From assembly GCF_028293835.1 (NCBI RefSeq), contig NZ_JAQGNX010000093.1, forward strand, positions 1 to 44,518: a stretch of DNA of 44,518 bases, written 5' to 3'. Every line of letters starts with the position of its first letter. Within the stretch, counting starts at the first letter, position 1. Positions 1 through 9,402 of the stretch are shown here, piece after piece. The DNA comes from Pseudomonas sp. GTDB taxonomy: Bacteria > Pseudomonadota > Gammaproteobacteria > Pseudomonadales > Pseudomonadaceae. The position numbers were made by a program, and so were the translations under genes. Below the pieces are notes generated by a model that was not told where the DNA came from, did no database searches, and saw only the letters and a program-made list of their open reading frames with translations.

Positions 1-652
1 ATCAAAGTGTTCAAGGCACGCGCCCTGTCCAATATCCGCCCAACGTTTGTTGAATCTCGATTTGGTAAACACAGTTCAATCACAGTTGGTTGTGGTCTTG
101 CAGCCGAAAAAGATGTCGGAATTTTCCACGTAGATGGGTTGGCGGGAATGTTTGTGATGGTTCGTGGGCGCTTTCCGAGTTTGCTGCCAGATTCCGGACA
201 AAAAAAGGCCGCTGTATCAACAGCGGCCAAAATAAGACGTGGACCAGGAGCTTCAAAATCAACGTCGGTTTACCTGGGATAAAAAACGCTTACACAGTGC
301 AATCGGGGTTTTAGTGGTTCTGGCCGAACGCTGTGAAAGCCCGCCAAGAATAGAGAAATCAGCATGAATGAAACAGAGCGGTTTGCGACATGCACTGTTA
401 CGTTCCCGGCAACAACCGCGATTTTTGCTCCAATTTCACCCAAGGCTCTGGTCCGGGCATTGAGGATGGCCCCAAAAGTCAATCCAACGCCGTAATCATC
501 GATCATCCATGCCGTCGATGACGCCGCGCAGAGCCGGGCCAGATGGGGGATTCACTCCTTCGAGGTACACAGTAAATACCTCCTTTGTGCGCTTATCGCT
601 CCTGATCGCTCTAGGTAGGGTATCTTCCTCTGCAATCAACCGGGGAAGACGC
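1..652. other. No confident gene; upstream region of the DUF1302 gene
   Basis: I recognise no protein in this stretch. Short open frames exist on both strands (for example a 78-residue minus-strand frame at 270-506 ending about 40 nt before a terminator), but none resembles a family I know. Most lack a clear ribosome-binding site. The minus-strand frame could be a small hypothetical gene because a good terminator follows it. The last roughly 150 nt before 653 probably hold the promoter of the DUF1302/DUF1329 pair. Confidence 0.4.
200..228 (-). terminator. Rho-independent terminator, minus strand
   Basis: The 8-bp arms GGCCGCTG (207-214) and CAGCGGCC (221-228) enclose a 6-nt loop. Read on the minus strand, the stem is followed by seven U (A-run 200-206 on the plus strand). 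The orientation fits a transcript coming from higher coordinates, so something on the minus strand between about 230 and 650 may be transcribed, although I cannot identify a gene there. Confidence 0.7.
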
Positions 653-2449
653 ATGACAACAACAATAATGCGCGCCATCTTCAAGCCAAAGGCGCTGGCG
701 ATTGCCGTCGCATTGGGCTGTACAGCACAGGCGCAGGCCGTTTCATTCAACATTGGCGAAATCGAAGGGCAATTCGATTCCTCGCTGTCTCTGGGCGCCA
801 GCTTCGCGCTGCGCAACGCGGACCCAGGTTTAGTCAGTACTGTGAATGGCGGCAAGGGTCAGGCGGCCACGGGGGATGACAATCGCTTGAACTTCCAGAA
901 AGGCGATGCCTTCTCGGAAATCTTCAAGGGCGTGCACGACCTGCAATTGAAATGGGGCGACAGCGGTTTGTTCGTCCGCGGCAAGTACTGGTATGACTTC
1001 GCGCTAGAAGACAACAATCAGGATTTCAAGCAAGTCAGCAATAACGGACGCAAGGAAGCCGCCAAATCTTCGGGCTACGAATTGCTCGACGCCTTTGTTT
1101 ACCACAACTACACCATCGCCGATCTACCGGGTACCGTGCGGGCGGGTAATCAGGTGGTTAGTTGGGGTGAAAGTACGTTCATCGGGAACTCGATCAACGC
1201 GATCAACCCCATCGACGTTTCTGCGTTCCGCCGCCCTGGCGCCGAACTCAAAGAGGGTCTGATTCCGGTCCCTATGCTGTTCGCTTCTCAAGGGATAACC
1301 GACAAACTCAGCATGGAAGGTTTCTACCAAGTGCGCTGGCAGGAGACGGTGGTCGATAACTGCGGCACCTTCTTCGGCAACGACGTCGTCGCAGAGGGGT
1401 GTAACAACAACTACACCGTTGGTAGCCCGGCCATTGCTCCCTTGCAGCCGATTGCCGCAGCGTTCGGCCATGGTTTCCAGACCACGTCTGAAGGCGTAGT
1501 CGTTCCTCGGGGCAGCAGCCGCGATCCAAGTAACAACGGCCAGTTTGGTGCCGCGTTGCGCTGGTTGGGTGACGATACGGAGTACGGTCTGTATTTCGAG
1601 AACCTGCACAGCCGTACGCCAGTGCTGAGTACTAAAACCGCCAGCCTGCAAACACTTGCAGCAATCCCAAGCATTGTGAGAACCGCCACCGGTCTGGCGG
1701 GCGCCACCGCCGCAGCTGGTTTGGCGCAAAGCACCATGCTCGGTAACGGCGAGTACTACCTTGAGTACCCGGAAAACGTGCGTTTGTTCGGTGCCAGCTT
1801 TGCCACCACCTTGCCTGAAGGTACTGCCTGGAGTGGTGAAATCAGTTATCGGCCAAACGCGCCGGTACAGCTCAACACTACTGACCTGACGCTGGCGTTG
1901 GTCAACCCGATCGCAGGCGGTGCCGCCTCGCCGATCGCCACCTCACCGGGTGCGGACAACCAGGGCTACCGGCGTAAAGAGATCACCCAGGTTCAATCGA
2001 CCCTGACGCACTTTTTCGATCAAGTGCTGGGCGCTGAACGGCTGACCGTGGTGGGCGAAGCGGCTGTCGTGCATGTGGGCGGTCTGGAGTCCCAGGATGA
2101 CCTGCGCTATGGCCGCGATTCGGTGTATGGCGCTTATGGTTTCAACGGCGATACCAAAGGCTTCGTGACGACGACTTCGTGGGGCTATCGCGCCCGGGCA
2201 ATCCTCGATTACGCCAACGTATTTGCCGGCGTCAACCTTAAGCCAAGCCTATCCTGGTCCCATGACGTCAACGGTTATGGTCCCAACGGATTATTCAACG
2301 CAGGCGCTAAAGCGGTCAGCCTCGGCGTTGATGCCGACTACCGCAATACGTACACCGCGAGCCTGAACTACACCGATTTCTTTGGCGGTGACTACAACAC
2401 TTTGATCGATCGCGACTTCGTTTCCATGAGCGTCGGCGTGAACTTCTGA
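653..2449 (+). CDS. DUF1302 family outer-membrane protein
   Basis: The predicted protein has 598 residues and belongs to the DUF1302 family, found in pseudomonads as large, probably beta-barrel outer-membrane proteins. The ATG at 653 is chosen because it gives a typical signal peptide ending in AQAQA followed by VSFNIGEIEGQFDSSLSLG; an ATG at 668 is a shorter option. The body is rich in alternating polar/aromatic stretches and Gly/Asn turns. It ends in NF, a common C-terminal signal for barrel assembly. The frame extends upstream to 509, but that part does not look like a leader. The DUF1329 gene follows 16 nt later, the usual partner. The transported compound is unknown; published contexts link such pairs to hydrophobic compounds, but nothing here proves that. 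Confidence 0.85.
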   Translation: MTTTIMRAIFKPKALAIAVALGCTAQAQAVSFNIGEIEGQFDSSLSLGASFALRNADPGLVSTVNGGKGQAATGDDNRLNFQKGDAFSEIFKGVHDLQLKWGDSGLFVRGKYWYDFALEDNNQDFKQVSNNGRKEAAKSSGYELLDAFVYHNYTIADLPGTVRAGNQVVSWGESTFIGNSINAINPIDVSAFRRPGAELKEGLIPVPMLFASQGITDKLSMEGFYQVRWQETVVDNCGTFFGNDVVAEGCNNNYTVGSPAIAPLQPIAAAFGHGFQTTSEGVVVPRGSSRDPSNNGQFGAALRWLGDDTEYGLYFENLHSRTPVLSTKTASLQTLAAIPSIVRTATGLAGATAAAGLAQSTMLGNGEYYLEYPENVRLFGASFATTLPEGTAWSGEISYRPNAPVQLNTTDLTLALVNPIAGGAASPIATSPGADNQGYRRKEITQVQSTLTHFFDQVLGAERLTVVGEAAVVHVGGLESQDDLRYGRDSVYGAYGFNGDTKGFVTTTSWGYRARAILDYANVFAGVNLKPSLSWSHDVNGYGPNGLFNAGAKAVSLGVDADYRNTYTASLNYTDFFGGDYNTLIDRDFVSMSVGVNF

Positions 2450-2465
2450 TCGGCTTGAAAAGGGC

Positions 2466-3836
2466 ATGACTATGCGCAAGATATTCCTGCAATGTGGCGT
2501 CCTGGCGTTAAGCCTGTTGGCCACCAACGTAATGGCCGCAGTGTCGGCGGAAGAAGCTGCCAAGCTGGGCAAGAGCCTGACGCCGGTGGGCGCGGAAATG
2601 GCGGGCAACGCTGCTGGTACTATTCCGGCCTACACCGGCGGTCTGCCGACGAATGCTGGCACCGTTGACGCCAAAGGGTTTTTATCCGACCCGTTCGCCA
2701 GTGAAAAACCGTTATTTGTCATCACCGCTGCCAACGTAGCCCAGTACAAGGACAAATTGTCTGAAGGTCAGCAAGCCATGCTGGCGCGTTATGCCGACTA
2801 CACCATTCCGGTTTACACAACGCACCGCACGTTCGCATTGCCGCAAAAAATCTATGACCTGGCAAAGAAAAGCGCAACCACGGTGACCACGATCAACGAC
2901 GGTAATGGCTTGGCTAACTTTGCCGATAGCCGCTATTACGCGTTCCCGATTCCGAAAACCGCTAACGAAGTGCTATGGAACCATATCACCCGGTACCACG
3001 GCGGCAATGTGCATCGCACCATTGTTCAGGTGACACCGCAAACTAACGGTGCATTTGACGCTGTGACCTTTGAAGAAGATATCGGAGCCCCCGAGGATAT
3101 TCCGGACATAGACAAGGTAGCCAGTGCCAACATCCTGACCTACTTCAAACAGGAGGTGACCAAGCCTGCACGGTTGGCGGGCAACGTGTTGCTGGTTCAC
3201 GAAACCATTGACCAGGTAAAAGAACCGCGTGAGGCCTGGATCTACAACGCCGGCCAACGTCGTGTGCGCCGTGCACCGCAAGTGGCTTATGACGGGCCGG
3301 GTACTGCTGCTGATGGCTTACGCACCTCGGACAACTTTGACATGTTCTCTGGCGCCCCCGATCGCTACGACTGGCAGTTGGTCGGCAAGAAAGAAATGTA
3401 CATCCCTTACAACAGCTACAAACTTGATCAGCCGACCCTTAAGTACAGCGACGTGGTAAAGGCAGGGCACATCAATCAAGACCTGACCCGTTATGAGTTG
3501 CACCGCGTCTGGGAAGTGATCGGCACCTTGAAAGCCGGGCAGCGCCATATCTATGCCAAGCGCCACATGTACATTGACGAGGACAGCTGGCAAGTGGCAT
3601 TGGTCGATCACTACGACGGTCGCGGCGCACTGTGGCGTGTCGCCGAAGGTCACGCCGAATTTCACTACGCCCGCCAAGCCGCTGCGTATACGCTTGAGGC
3701 TCTGTATGACCTGAACGCCGGTCGTTACATCGCCTTGGGTATGAAGAACGAGGAAAAGCACAGCTACCAGTTCGACCAGAAGTTCCGCGTTTCCGACTTC
3801 ACCCCCAACGCCTTGCGTAACGCGGGAATTCGTTAA
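2466..3836 (+). CDS. DUF1329 family periplasmic/outer-membrane-associated protein
   Basis: The 456-residue protein has an N-terminal signal peptide (hydrophobic core LALSLLATNV, cleavage after MAA). The mature start AVSAEEAAKLGKSLTPVGAEMAGN and the downstream AIPAYTGG-like segment (here TIPAYTGG) are characteristic of DUF1329, a family with a LolB/LppX-like fold in structural classifications. It lies 16 nt after the DUF1302 gene with an AAGGG ribosome-binding site, so the two are almost certainly cotranscribed and translated together. A strong terminator follows at 3867-3898. By analogy it may carry a lipophilic molecule across the periplasm to the DUF1302 barrel; this is an inference. The start could also be the ATG at 2472, two codons later. 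Confidence 0.87.
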   Translation: MTMRKIFLQCGVLALSLLATNVMAAVSAEEAAKLGKSLTPVGAEMAGNAAGTIPAYTGGLPTNAGTVDAKGFLSDPFASEKPLFVITAANVAQYKDKLSEGQQAMLARYADYTIPVYTTHRTFALPQKIYDLAKKSATTVTTINDGNGLANFADSRYYAFPIPKTANEVLWNHITRYHGGNVHRTIVQVTPQTNGAFDAVTFEEDIGAPEDIPDIDKVASANILTYFKQEVTKPARLAGNVLLVHETIDQVKEPREAWIYNAGQRRVRRAPQVAYDGPGTAADGLRTSDNFDMFSGAPDRYDWQLVGKKEMYIPYNSYKLDQPTLKYSDVVKAGHINQDLTRYELHRVWEVIGTLKAGQRHIYAKRHMYIDEDSWQVALVDHYDGRGALWRVAEGHAEFHYARQAAAYTLEALYDLNAGRYIALGMKNEEKHSYQFDQKFRVSDFTPNALRNAGIR

Positions 3837-3866
3837 GCTACTAAAACGCACCTTTAGTTAACCCTA

Positions 3867-3898
3867 AGCCACTTATAGCGATATAAGTGGCTTTTTTT
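3867..3898 (+). terminator. Rho-independent terminator after the DUF1302/DUF1329 pair
   Basis: The 11-bp arms AGCCACTTATA (3867-3877) and TATAAGTGGCT (3882-3892) enclose the loop GCGA and are followed by seven T. It lies 30 nt past the DUF1329 stop codon and separates the pair from the regulator gene downstream. Confidence 0.9.
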
Positions 3899-3995
3899 AT
3901 GTAGGATGATCACTGCGCCGAATATTCCTACATCCAATGCGGTTGAACGGCATAGTGTGGGCGCACAAGGTAAGAATAATAAAAGGGACTCTCCC

Positions 3996-6551
3996 ATGAC
4001 TGCCTTTACCGTTCATTCGGGTCGCCCGGACTACAGGCCGCGACTGTCTCCCCAGCACATGTCGCGTGACCGACTAACGGTGCCGTTGTTAACCTCCAGC
4101 GCACGGGTGAAATTACTTTGCGCACCAGCAGGAAGCGGCAAAAGTGCACTCCTCGGCGAATGCATTCATCAAGCGCCAGCAGACGCGCGTATCACATGGC
4201 TGCCCATGGGCGGCGATGCCCAAGCACCTACTGAGTTTTGCGTTCAACTCGCTAACGCGTTGGGCCTTCAATACAGCGATGAGGCAAGTTTGTTGCACCA
4301 TTTGGCCCAGTGGCAATCGCCGTGCTGGATCGTGTTGGACGATTACTGCCGTATGCCCGCGCCTGAACTGGACCATTGCCTGGATCGTTTTCTAGCCATC
4401 AGCAGTCCGGCGGTGACCTGGTGGATAGCGGCGCGTCGGCGGCCGATTTGTAACTGGCCACGGCTGTTGCTGAGCGGTGAGTTGTTCGAACGCGATGGAC
4501 CGGCGCTGGCGTTTAACCTGCCTGAGATAGAGCAATTATTGATCAATGAGCCGGCCGGATGGCCTCTTGACGCAAGCGCGGCGATTTTTGCCGAGAGCGA
4601 GGGCTGGTGCGTCGGGGTGCGGGTAGCCTTATTGAATCCGGCTGAATGGACCGTGGCTGAAAACACCACGCGGCCGCCGCGCAAGCAACACTGTTCTCAG
4701 ACGCTGTCTGAATACCTTGAGCATGAACTGTTTACCGGGCTTGCTCCGGAATTGGCCGAAGCCTGGCGGGTATTGGCCCATTTACCACGCTTCAATTCGA
4801 GTCTGTGCGAGCATTTGTTTGGCGCGGGTGAGGGTGGCAAGTGGCTTAAAACGTTACAAGATATCGGCGGATTTATTGAGCCTTGGAAGCATGGTAACGA
4901 GTGGCTTCAGGTCTTTCCTCCGCTTGCTCAGTGTTTACGTGATGAAGAATGGCCCGAGCGCCGCTCGTGGCACCGTCGCGCCTGCCAATGGTTCAGCACC
5001 GAAGGTGACTGGCAATCGGCGGTGGAACACGCCGTGCAGGCCGAACAATATGAAGTCGCGGTCAGTCTGTTGCAGCATTACAATTTTACTTACCTGTTAC
5101 AGGGCCAGAATATTGCGCTGTTGCTTGATCTGTACGAGCGTTTTGCTGACTTGATGCGCGGTACACCGCATTTGATAAGGCTGACCTGTTCGGCGTTGAT
5201 TTACACCGGTCGTTTTGACTTGGCGGCAGCGTGTCTGGAGCATCTCGGGCGTTTCTTGCCGCAACCCTCCGCAGTGCAACAACGGGACTTCATCGCCGCC
5301 TGGCAGACGCAACAAGGTTGGCTGCAGCACTTGTGGGGTAACGCTGAAAGCGCTGTCGGGCATTTTCACGATGCCTGTGCTCACCTCGCCCATGACGCTT
5401 GGGCTTGTCGCGTGTTATGTCTTTCCGGGATGACTCAACAAGCGCTGCTTAACGGCGAGTTCGAAGAGGCGTTACTGCATAATCGTGCGGCGCTGTGCCT
5501 GGTGCGCGGCGAGGGCTCTTTGGTATTTGAGGCCCTGTTAGAACTGGACCACGCGCAATTACTTGAACAGCGTGGCGCATTGGAACGCAGTGAAAGTACA
5601 TTGCAGAAAATGCATGATCTGTTGTTATCACACCACGCCGTTACAGGGCCGCTGCTGGGCCGAATTGCACTACGTCGTGGTCGCCTGGCCCTGCAGCAGG
5701 GGCTGGACCAGCACGCGCGAAAGCACTTTCGGGCAGGACTTGAACAAGCCCTGCGCAGCAAAGACAAGTTGGCGCTGTTTGGGTTTTTGGGTTTGGCGAT
5801 ACTGGAGGGGAATCGGGGTGACTACGCTCGCGCCTTCGTCTGGTTGCGTGATGCCGAACGGGTGATGCAACAGAATCATGTGCCGGAATACTTTTGGCGC
5901 GGCGTGTTATTGCAAGTCAGCAGTCACTTCTGGCTGCAGCAAGGCCGCCCGGCATTAGCCCGAGAAGCCCTGGTCAAAGTATTGCTCCACTTGAGAAGTG
6001 CGCCAGCGAAACATGCACCCCCCGCGACGCTGGAACTCATCCCGCATATTGAGTACTTGTTGGTACTGGCTGAGGTTTATTTAAGCCAGGCCGAACAGCC
6101 GATGCAGCGCTTGCAAGCGTTACAGCGTCAAGCTAATCAGCAGGGCATGCACAGCCTCGAAACCGAGCTTTATCTGGTGATGGCTGAAGTGGCCTATCTG
6201 CAGAATGACGCCCGAACGGCGAATAGCTGTTTAGGCGAAGGGTTGGCGCTGGTCGGCCGCTTCAATTTGCAGCAACCTTTGCGCGAACTAAGACTTCGCC
6301 AGCCCTCCATGCTGCGTGACCTGGGGATAGAAGAACATTTGATTGCTGCGGCCGATAATCCCCTTAGCCATCGTGAGCTGGAAGTCCTTAAATTGATCGC
6401 TCAGGGCAGTTCAAATCTGCAAATCGCCGAACAGCTGTTTATCTCCCTGCACACGGTAAAGACCCATGCGCGACGCATTCACAGCAAACTGGGGGTCGAG
6501 CGTCGTACTCAAGCGGTGGCAAAAGCCAAAGCGCTGGGCCTGATGGCTTAG
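3996..6551 (+). CDS. MalT-type LuxR family transcriptional regulator
   Basis: This 851-residue protein has the architecture of MalT-like (LAL) regulators. An STAND ATPase P-loop, APAGSGKS, sits at residues 43-50, and a Walker B-like CWIVLDD at about 110-116. A long helical, TPR-like middle follows. The last roughly 60 residues form a LuxR-type helix-turn-helix ([14 protein letters not shown], then [21 protein letters not shown]). The ATG at 3996 is preceded by AGGGA at good spacing; an upstream in-frame ATG at 3906 overlaps the terminator of the preceding gene and is unlikely. Its position behind the DUF1302/DUF1329 pair suggests that it controls them, as similar regulators do elsewhere, and its inducer would then be a ligand or protein sensed by the middle domain. 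Both inducer and target are inferred. Confidence 0.88.
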   Translation: MTAFTVHSGRPDYRPRLSPQHMSRDRLTVPLLTSSARVKLLCAPAGSGKSALLGECIHQAPADARITWLPMGGDAQAPTEFCVQLANALGLQYSDEASLLHHLAQWQSPCWIVLDDYCRMPAPELDHCLDRFLAISSPAVTWWIAARRRPICNWPRLLLSGELFERDGPALAFNLPEIEQLLINEPAGWPLDASAAIFAESEGWCVGVRVALLNPAEWTVAENTTRPPRKQHCSQTLSEYLEHELFTGLAPELAEAWRVLAHLPRFNSSLCEHLFGAGEGGKWLKTLQDIGGFIEPWKHGNEWLQVFPPLAQCLRDEEWPERRSWHRRACQWFSTEGDWQSAVEHAVQAEQYEVAVSLLQHYNFTYLLQGQNIALLLDLYERFADLMRGTPHLIRLTCSALIYTGRFDLAAACLEHLGRFLPQPSAVQQRDFIAAWQTQQGWLQHLWGNAESAVGHFHDACAHLAHDAWACRVLCLSGMTQQALLNGEFEEALLHNRAALCLVRGEGSLVFEALLELDHAQLLEQRGALERSESTLQKMHDLLLSHHAVTGPLLGRIALRRGRLALQQGLDQHARKHFRAGLEQALRSKDKLALFGFLGLAILEGNRGDYARAFVWLRDAERVMQQNHVPEYFWRGVLLQVSSHFWLQQGRPALAREALVKVLLHLRSAPAKHAPPATLELIPHIEYLLVLAEVYLSQAEQPMQRLQALQRQANQQGMHSLETELYLVMAEVAYLQNDARTANSCLGEGLALVGRFNLQQPLRELRLRQPSMLRDLGIEEHLIAAADNPLSHRELEVLKLIAQGSSNLQIAEQLFISLHTVKTHARRIHSKLGVERRTQAVAKAKALGLMA

Positions 6552-6570
6552 GCTCGCGGCGGGTTATGGC

Positions 6571-7374
6571 TCAGTGGTACGCCCTGTTTGGCGGCAAATG
6601 ACTCAACCGTTCAGCGAGTCGTAAGCGCTGAATCGGGTCTTCACTGAGCAATAATGCATGCTCCAGGTCGAAGCGTTCGGCCTGGGGGCATTCGAGGGAC
6701 TGGTACAAACTTGCACGGGCCAAATGATCACTGGTGGTTGCCTGGCCTAGCTCTACCACCCGGTCTGCGTCTTTGAGCGATGCCAGAAAATCGTTGTTCA
6801 TTTGGTGCAAATGCCTGAGGTTTCGCGACAATCGCTGCACCATCGCCATCTCGGTCGCCAGCACCATGTGCTCGGCCTTGAGCTGCATCTCAGGGCCAAA
6901 TTGACGGACTAGCAACTCGCGGCAATCTTTTGGATATAGCCGGCGCCCTCCGCAGGGGTCAAGCAGGTGATCGGCTCCTGGCACCCGCAGCAGGAAATGT
7001 CCGGGGAAATTTACCCCTTCCAGAGGGATTTCTAACCGCCTCGCCACTTCCAGCGCCACGATCGCCAGCCCCAGGGGTTGTCCGCGCCGACGCTGCAGAA
7101 TTTTGTGCAGCAGCGCGGACTGGGGCCGCGGCTGACTCCAGTCATCCTGTTGAAACCCCAACGTACTCAAGCGCCGTAACATGGGTTGAGCCAGTTCGCT
7201 GGCGGGTAGCATTGGCAACGTAGCGCTGACCTGCCGTTTCAAGTCCTCGACGATTTCCAGGCCGTGGGGCAGCGAAAACTCCACGTCGTGTTCGGCCGAC
7301 ACCCATAATGCCGCTTCCAGAACAGAAGGTGGATTGCGTTGCAGGCTGGCAAGGCAGGCTTGGCGCGGGGTCAT
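6571..7374 (-). CDS. SirB1-like, transglutaminase-fold and tetratricopeptide protein
   Basis: The 267-residue protein matches the SirB1/YchA type: an N-terminal transglutaminase-like region (RRRGQPLGLAIVALEVARRLEIPLEGVNFPGHFLLR) and a C-terminal helical region with TPR character. In the classic fold a Cys-His-Asp triad would be expected. The conserved GVNFPGHFLLR carries the His, whereas the Cys position is not obvious (QPLGL instead of a Cys motif), so enzymatic activity is doubtful. The gene is divergent from the dehydrogenase gene, with about 190 nt between them that must hold both promoters. The molecular role of this family is poorly defined. Confidence 0.8.
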   Translation of the reverse strand: MTPRQACLASLQRNPPSVLEAALWVSAEHDVEFSLPHGLEIVEDLKRQVSATLPMLPASELAQPMLRRLSTLGFQQDDWSQPRPQSALLHKILQRRRGQPLGLAIVALEVARRLEIPLEGVNFPGHFLLRVPGADHLLDPCGGRRLYPKDCRELLVRQFGPEMQLKAEHMVLATEMAMVQRLSRNLRHLHQMNNDFLASLKDADRVVELGQATTSDHLARASLYQSLECPQAERFDLEHALLLSEDPIQRLRLAERLSHLPPNRAYH

Positions 7375-7568
7375 TAACCTCTCCGGTACGATCGGCGCAG
7401 TGCTTCTTGAGGTGGGTCATATCGTGTGCCTTCGCATTCCGTTTTAGCCCTAGCTGCAGCCTTCGTCCAGCGTTGGCGGTTTTTATGTGCGTGTGCTCGA
7501 GCGGTCAGTCGTTTTTTTTTCCAACGCCTATACTCGCTAGTAGAATTCCGAAACCGGGAGCACTGCCG

Positions 7569-8594
7569 ATGTTCGCTCTCATGCAAAGCTCACAAGTGGA
7601 AACACTGCATTTCATTGTCGATCCGGAAACCGGACTCAAAGCGCTGATCGCCATCCATGACAGTCAGCGAGGGCCAGCCCTTGGGGGCTGCCGTTATATC
7701 GATTACGTTGACGAACAAAGCGCTATCGAGGACGCCGTTCGTCTCGCTCACAACATGAGTTATAAAGCGGTGCTGGCAGGGTTGCCCTATGGTGGCGGCA
7801 AGGCGGTGATCATGCGTCCTGCCCACGTTCCCAACCGCGGGGCGCTGTTTGAAGCGTTCGGGCGGTTTATCGAAACCCTGGACGGACGGTATATCACTGC
7901 TATCGACAGCGGCACGTCCAGTGCTGACATGGACTGCATCGCCCAGCACACACAACACGTCACCAGTACCACCGAGTCGGGAGATCCGTCGCTGCACACC
8001 GCCATGGGTGTGTTCGCTGGAATCCGTACCACGGCAATGGCGCGTTTGGGCAGCGACAATCTCGAAGGCTTGCGCATTGCTGTGCAAGGGTTGGGGAACG
8101 TGGGCTATCCGCTGGCTGAACAGTTGCACGCGGCAGGCGCCGACTTGTTGGTCAGTGACCTGGACAGTGGCAAGGTGCAACTGGCCATGGACCAATTTGG
8201 CGCCCACCCCATCGCTAGCGAAGCATTGCACAGCACACCGTGCGATATATTTGCGCCGTGCGGGTGGGGCGGTGTGCTCAACAGCAAAAGTGTCGGTGAA
8301 CTGCGCTGTGCCGCAGTCGCTGGCGCGGCCAGTAACCAGTTGAGCAACCTACAGGTTGCCGACCAGCTGGAAGGTCGCGGCATTCTTTATGCGCCGGACT
8401 ATGTGATCAATTCAGGAGGACTTATCTACGTTGCGCTGCAACATCAAGGCGAACCGCTGAACATCATCACTGCGAACTTATCGCGTATTGGTGTGAGGCT
8501 GACCGAGGTGTTTGCTCACGCTCAAGCGGAAAAACGCTCGCCTGCGCATGTCGCCAATACCCTGGCAGAGAACTTGCTGAATGGCGGACATTGA
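7569..8594 (+). CDS. Leu/Phe/Val dehydrogenase (Glu/Leu/Phe/Val dehydrogenase family)
   Basis: The enzyme should oxidatively deaminate a branched-chain or aromatic amino acid to its 2-oxo acid with NAD+. The 341-residue length is typical for leucine dehydrogenases. Visible hallmarks are the substrate-binding PALGGCR segment, Lys66 in SYKAVLAG, the catalytic Lys78 in LPYGGGKAV, and the Rossmann motif GLGNVG followed by VSDLDSGK. I start at the ATG at 7569 because GGGAG precedes it at normal distance and the protein then begins as its relatives do; an upstream frame from 7308 overlaps the divergent gene. It appears monocistronic, with a REPIN downstream. Whether leucine, valine or phenylalanine is the main substrate cannot be told from sequence alone. 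Confidence 0.88.
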   Translation: MFALMQSSQVETLHFIVDPETGLKALIAIHDSQRGPALGGCRYIDYVDEQSAIEDAVRLAHNMSYKAVLAGLPYGGGKAVIMRPAHVPNRGALFEAFGRFIETLDGRYITAIDSGTSSADMDCIAQHTQHVTSTTESGDPSLHTAMGVFAGIRTTAMARLGSDNLEGLRIAVQGLGNVGYPLAEQLHAAGADLLVSDLDSGKVQLAMDQFGAHPIASEALHSTPCDIFAPCGWGGVLNSKSVGELRCAAVAGAASNQLSNLQVADQLEGRGILYAPDYVINSGGLIYVALQHQGEPLNIITANLSRIGVRLTEVFAHAQAEKRSPAHVANTLAENLLNGGH

Positions 8595-8686
8595 AATGCA
8601 CTCGAAGAATGCGTACCTATCGAACGTCGGTCCGGGGGTCGCGTTCCATGCGCAACGCATAACTGATTGACTCAAAAGGATACCTT

Positions 8687-8766
8687 TAGGAGCTGCCGAA
8701 GGCTGCGATTCGACCGGGAACCGGTCGCCCGCAACTCCGGCCTATCGCAGCCTTCGGCAGTTCCTA
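8687..8766. repeat. REPIN: paired inverted REP sequences
   Basis: Two 22-nt arms, 8687-8708 (beginning TAGGAGCTGCCGAAGG) and 8745-8766 (its reverse complement with one mismatch), flank a 36-nt centre that itself contains the palindrome ACCGGGAACCGGT-like segment. This is the arrangement of REP doublets in fluorescent pseudomonads, mobilised in trans by RAYT transposases. It lies between two genes that converge (the dehydrogenase and yebG). Confidence 0.8.
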
Positions 8767-8808
8767 CAGAGATTCGCCCCCCCAGCGCGGCTGAACCGCG
8801 CTATCCGT

Positions 8809-9069
8809 TTATTCGCTCGGTTCACTGCCCAGCTCGGCAAGAGCCCCGGCATTATTCTTGAACGCTGCAGCGAAGATCGTCCGATTTTTAGCCATGAAAA
8901 TACCGGCATCTTCTGCCTGTTTTTCGGTCAGGTCGGCAACGTTTTTCAGCAGAACCTCTGTGAGCGATTCGGCCAACTCAAGCATTTGGTCGTGCGCATC
9001 GGCGAGTTTACGGTCCACGAATGTAGTCTCCAAGTCGCGGGTACTGCGATACAGGGTTTCAACAGCCAT
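8809..9069 (-). CDS. yebG: YebG family SOS-induced protein
   Basis: The 86-residue protein starts MAVETLYRSTRDLETTF and contains ADAHDQMLELAESL, closely following the layout of E. coli YebG (MAVEVKY..., then DAYDKMLDTADLL). YebG is a small DNA-damage-inducible protein with no defined biochemical role. The ATG at 9069 is chosen because the family begins exactly there; the open frame extends to 9150, but that part lacks family similarity. A near-perfect LexA box (9162-9177) lies about 93 nt upstream, which strongly supports both the identity and SOS control. The C-terminus is shorter than in E. coli. Confidence 0.88.
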   Translation of the reverse strand: MAVETLYRSTRDLETTFVDRKLADAHDQMLELAESLTEVLLKNVADLTEKQAEDAGIFMAKNRTIFAAAFKNNAGALAELGSEPSE

Positions 9070-9161
9070 TTTCGGCCTCGTCATCGGTGCAGTATTGGAA
9101 GGGAATTCCCTTGGGCTTTGGGTCTGGCTAAATCTACGGATGCCGCGCACTTCAGCGACTA

Positions 9162-9177
9162 CTGTATTTTTATACAG
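9162..9177. promoter_or_regulatory. LexA (SOS) box upstream of yebG
   Basis: CTGTATTTTTATACAG fits the gammaproteobacterial LexA consensus CTGT-N8-ACAG, with a palindromic CTGTAT/ATACAG core. It lies in the divergent yebG-psiE interval, upstream of a gene that is LexA-controlled in E. coli. Repression of yebG is the obvious role. Confidence 0.88.
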
Positions 9178-9183
9178 GTAAAA

Positions 9184-9231
9184 GCATAAGCCAACTTGCG
9201 CAGCTTGGATAGTGGCTTTTTTGCCTTATGC
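9184..9231 (+). other. Terminator-like hairpin with alternative pairing in the yebG-psiE interval
   Basis: On the plus strand AAGCCA (9188-9193) can pair with TGGCTT (9213-9218), running into six T (9217-9222), which resembles a weak intrinsic terminator. The overlapping arm GCATAAG (9184-9190) can instead pair with CTTATGC (9225-9231). The two structures share AAG and exclude each other. No plus-strand gene precedes it, and psiE begins about 170 nt later, so it would act in a leader or a small transcript. Structure only; function unknown. Confidence 0.35.
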
Positions 9232-9402
9232 TCATTTTCGAAGAGGGAGAATATGCCTTGCGACAATCCACCACGCTCTCAACCCTAGCCGCTGGCATCC
9301 GTTCTGCTTGTTTTATAACGAAACACCCCCGCAAAGCGTCGCGACAGTAAACCGTCACGTCGGCACGGCATCATCTGCTCGAGCTATTCAAGGAAGTACA
9401 TT

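Noticed and set aside
1..282. Partial gene at the window start (plus-strand frame 7-282)
   Set aside because: The frame has a start codon without a ribosome-binding site, runs through the minus-strand terminator, and matches no family I know.
8687..8766. CRISPR or transposon ends
   Set aside because: The repeats are a single inverted pair of REP type, not regularly spaced direct repeats, and no cas or transposase gene is nearby.
9232..9402. Pho box for psiE
   Set aside because: Short matches such as ACAGTAAACCGTCA exist, but no tandem CTGTCAT-like repeat with the right spacing is visible.
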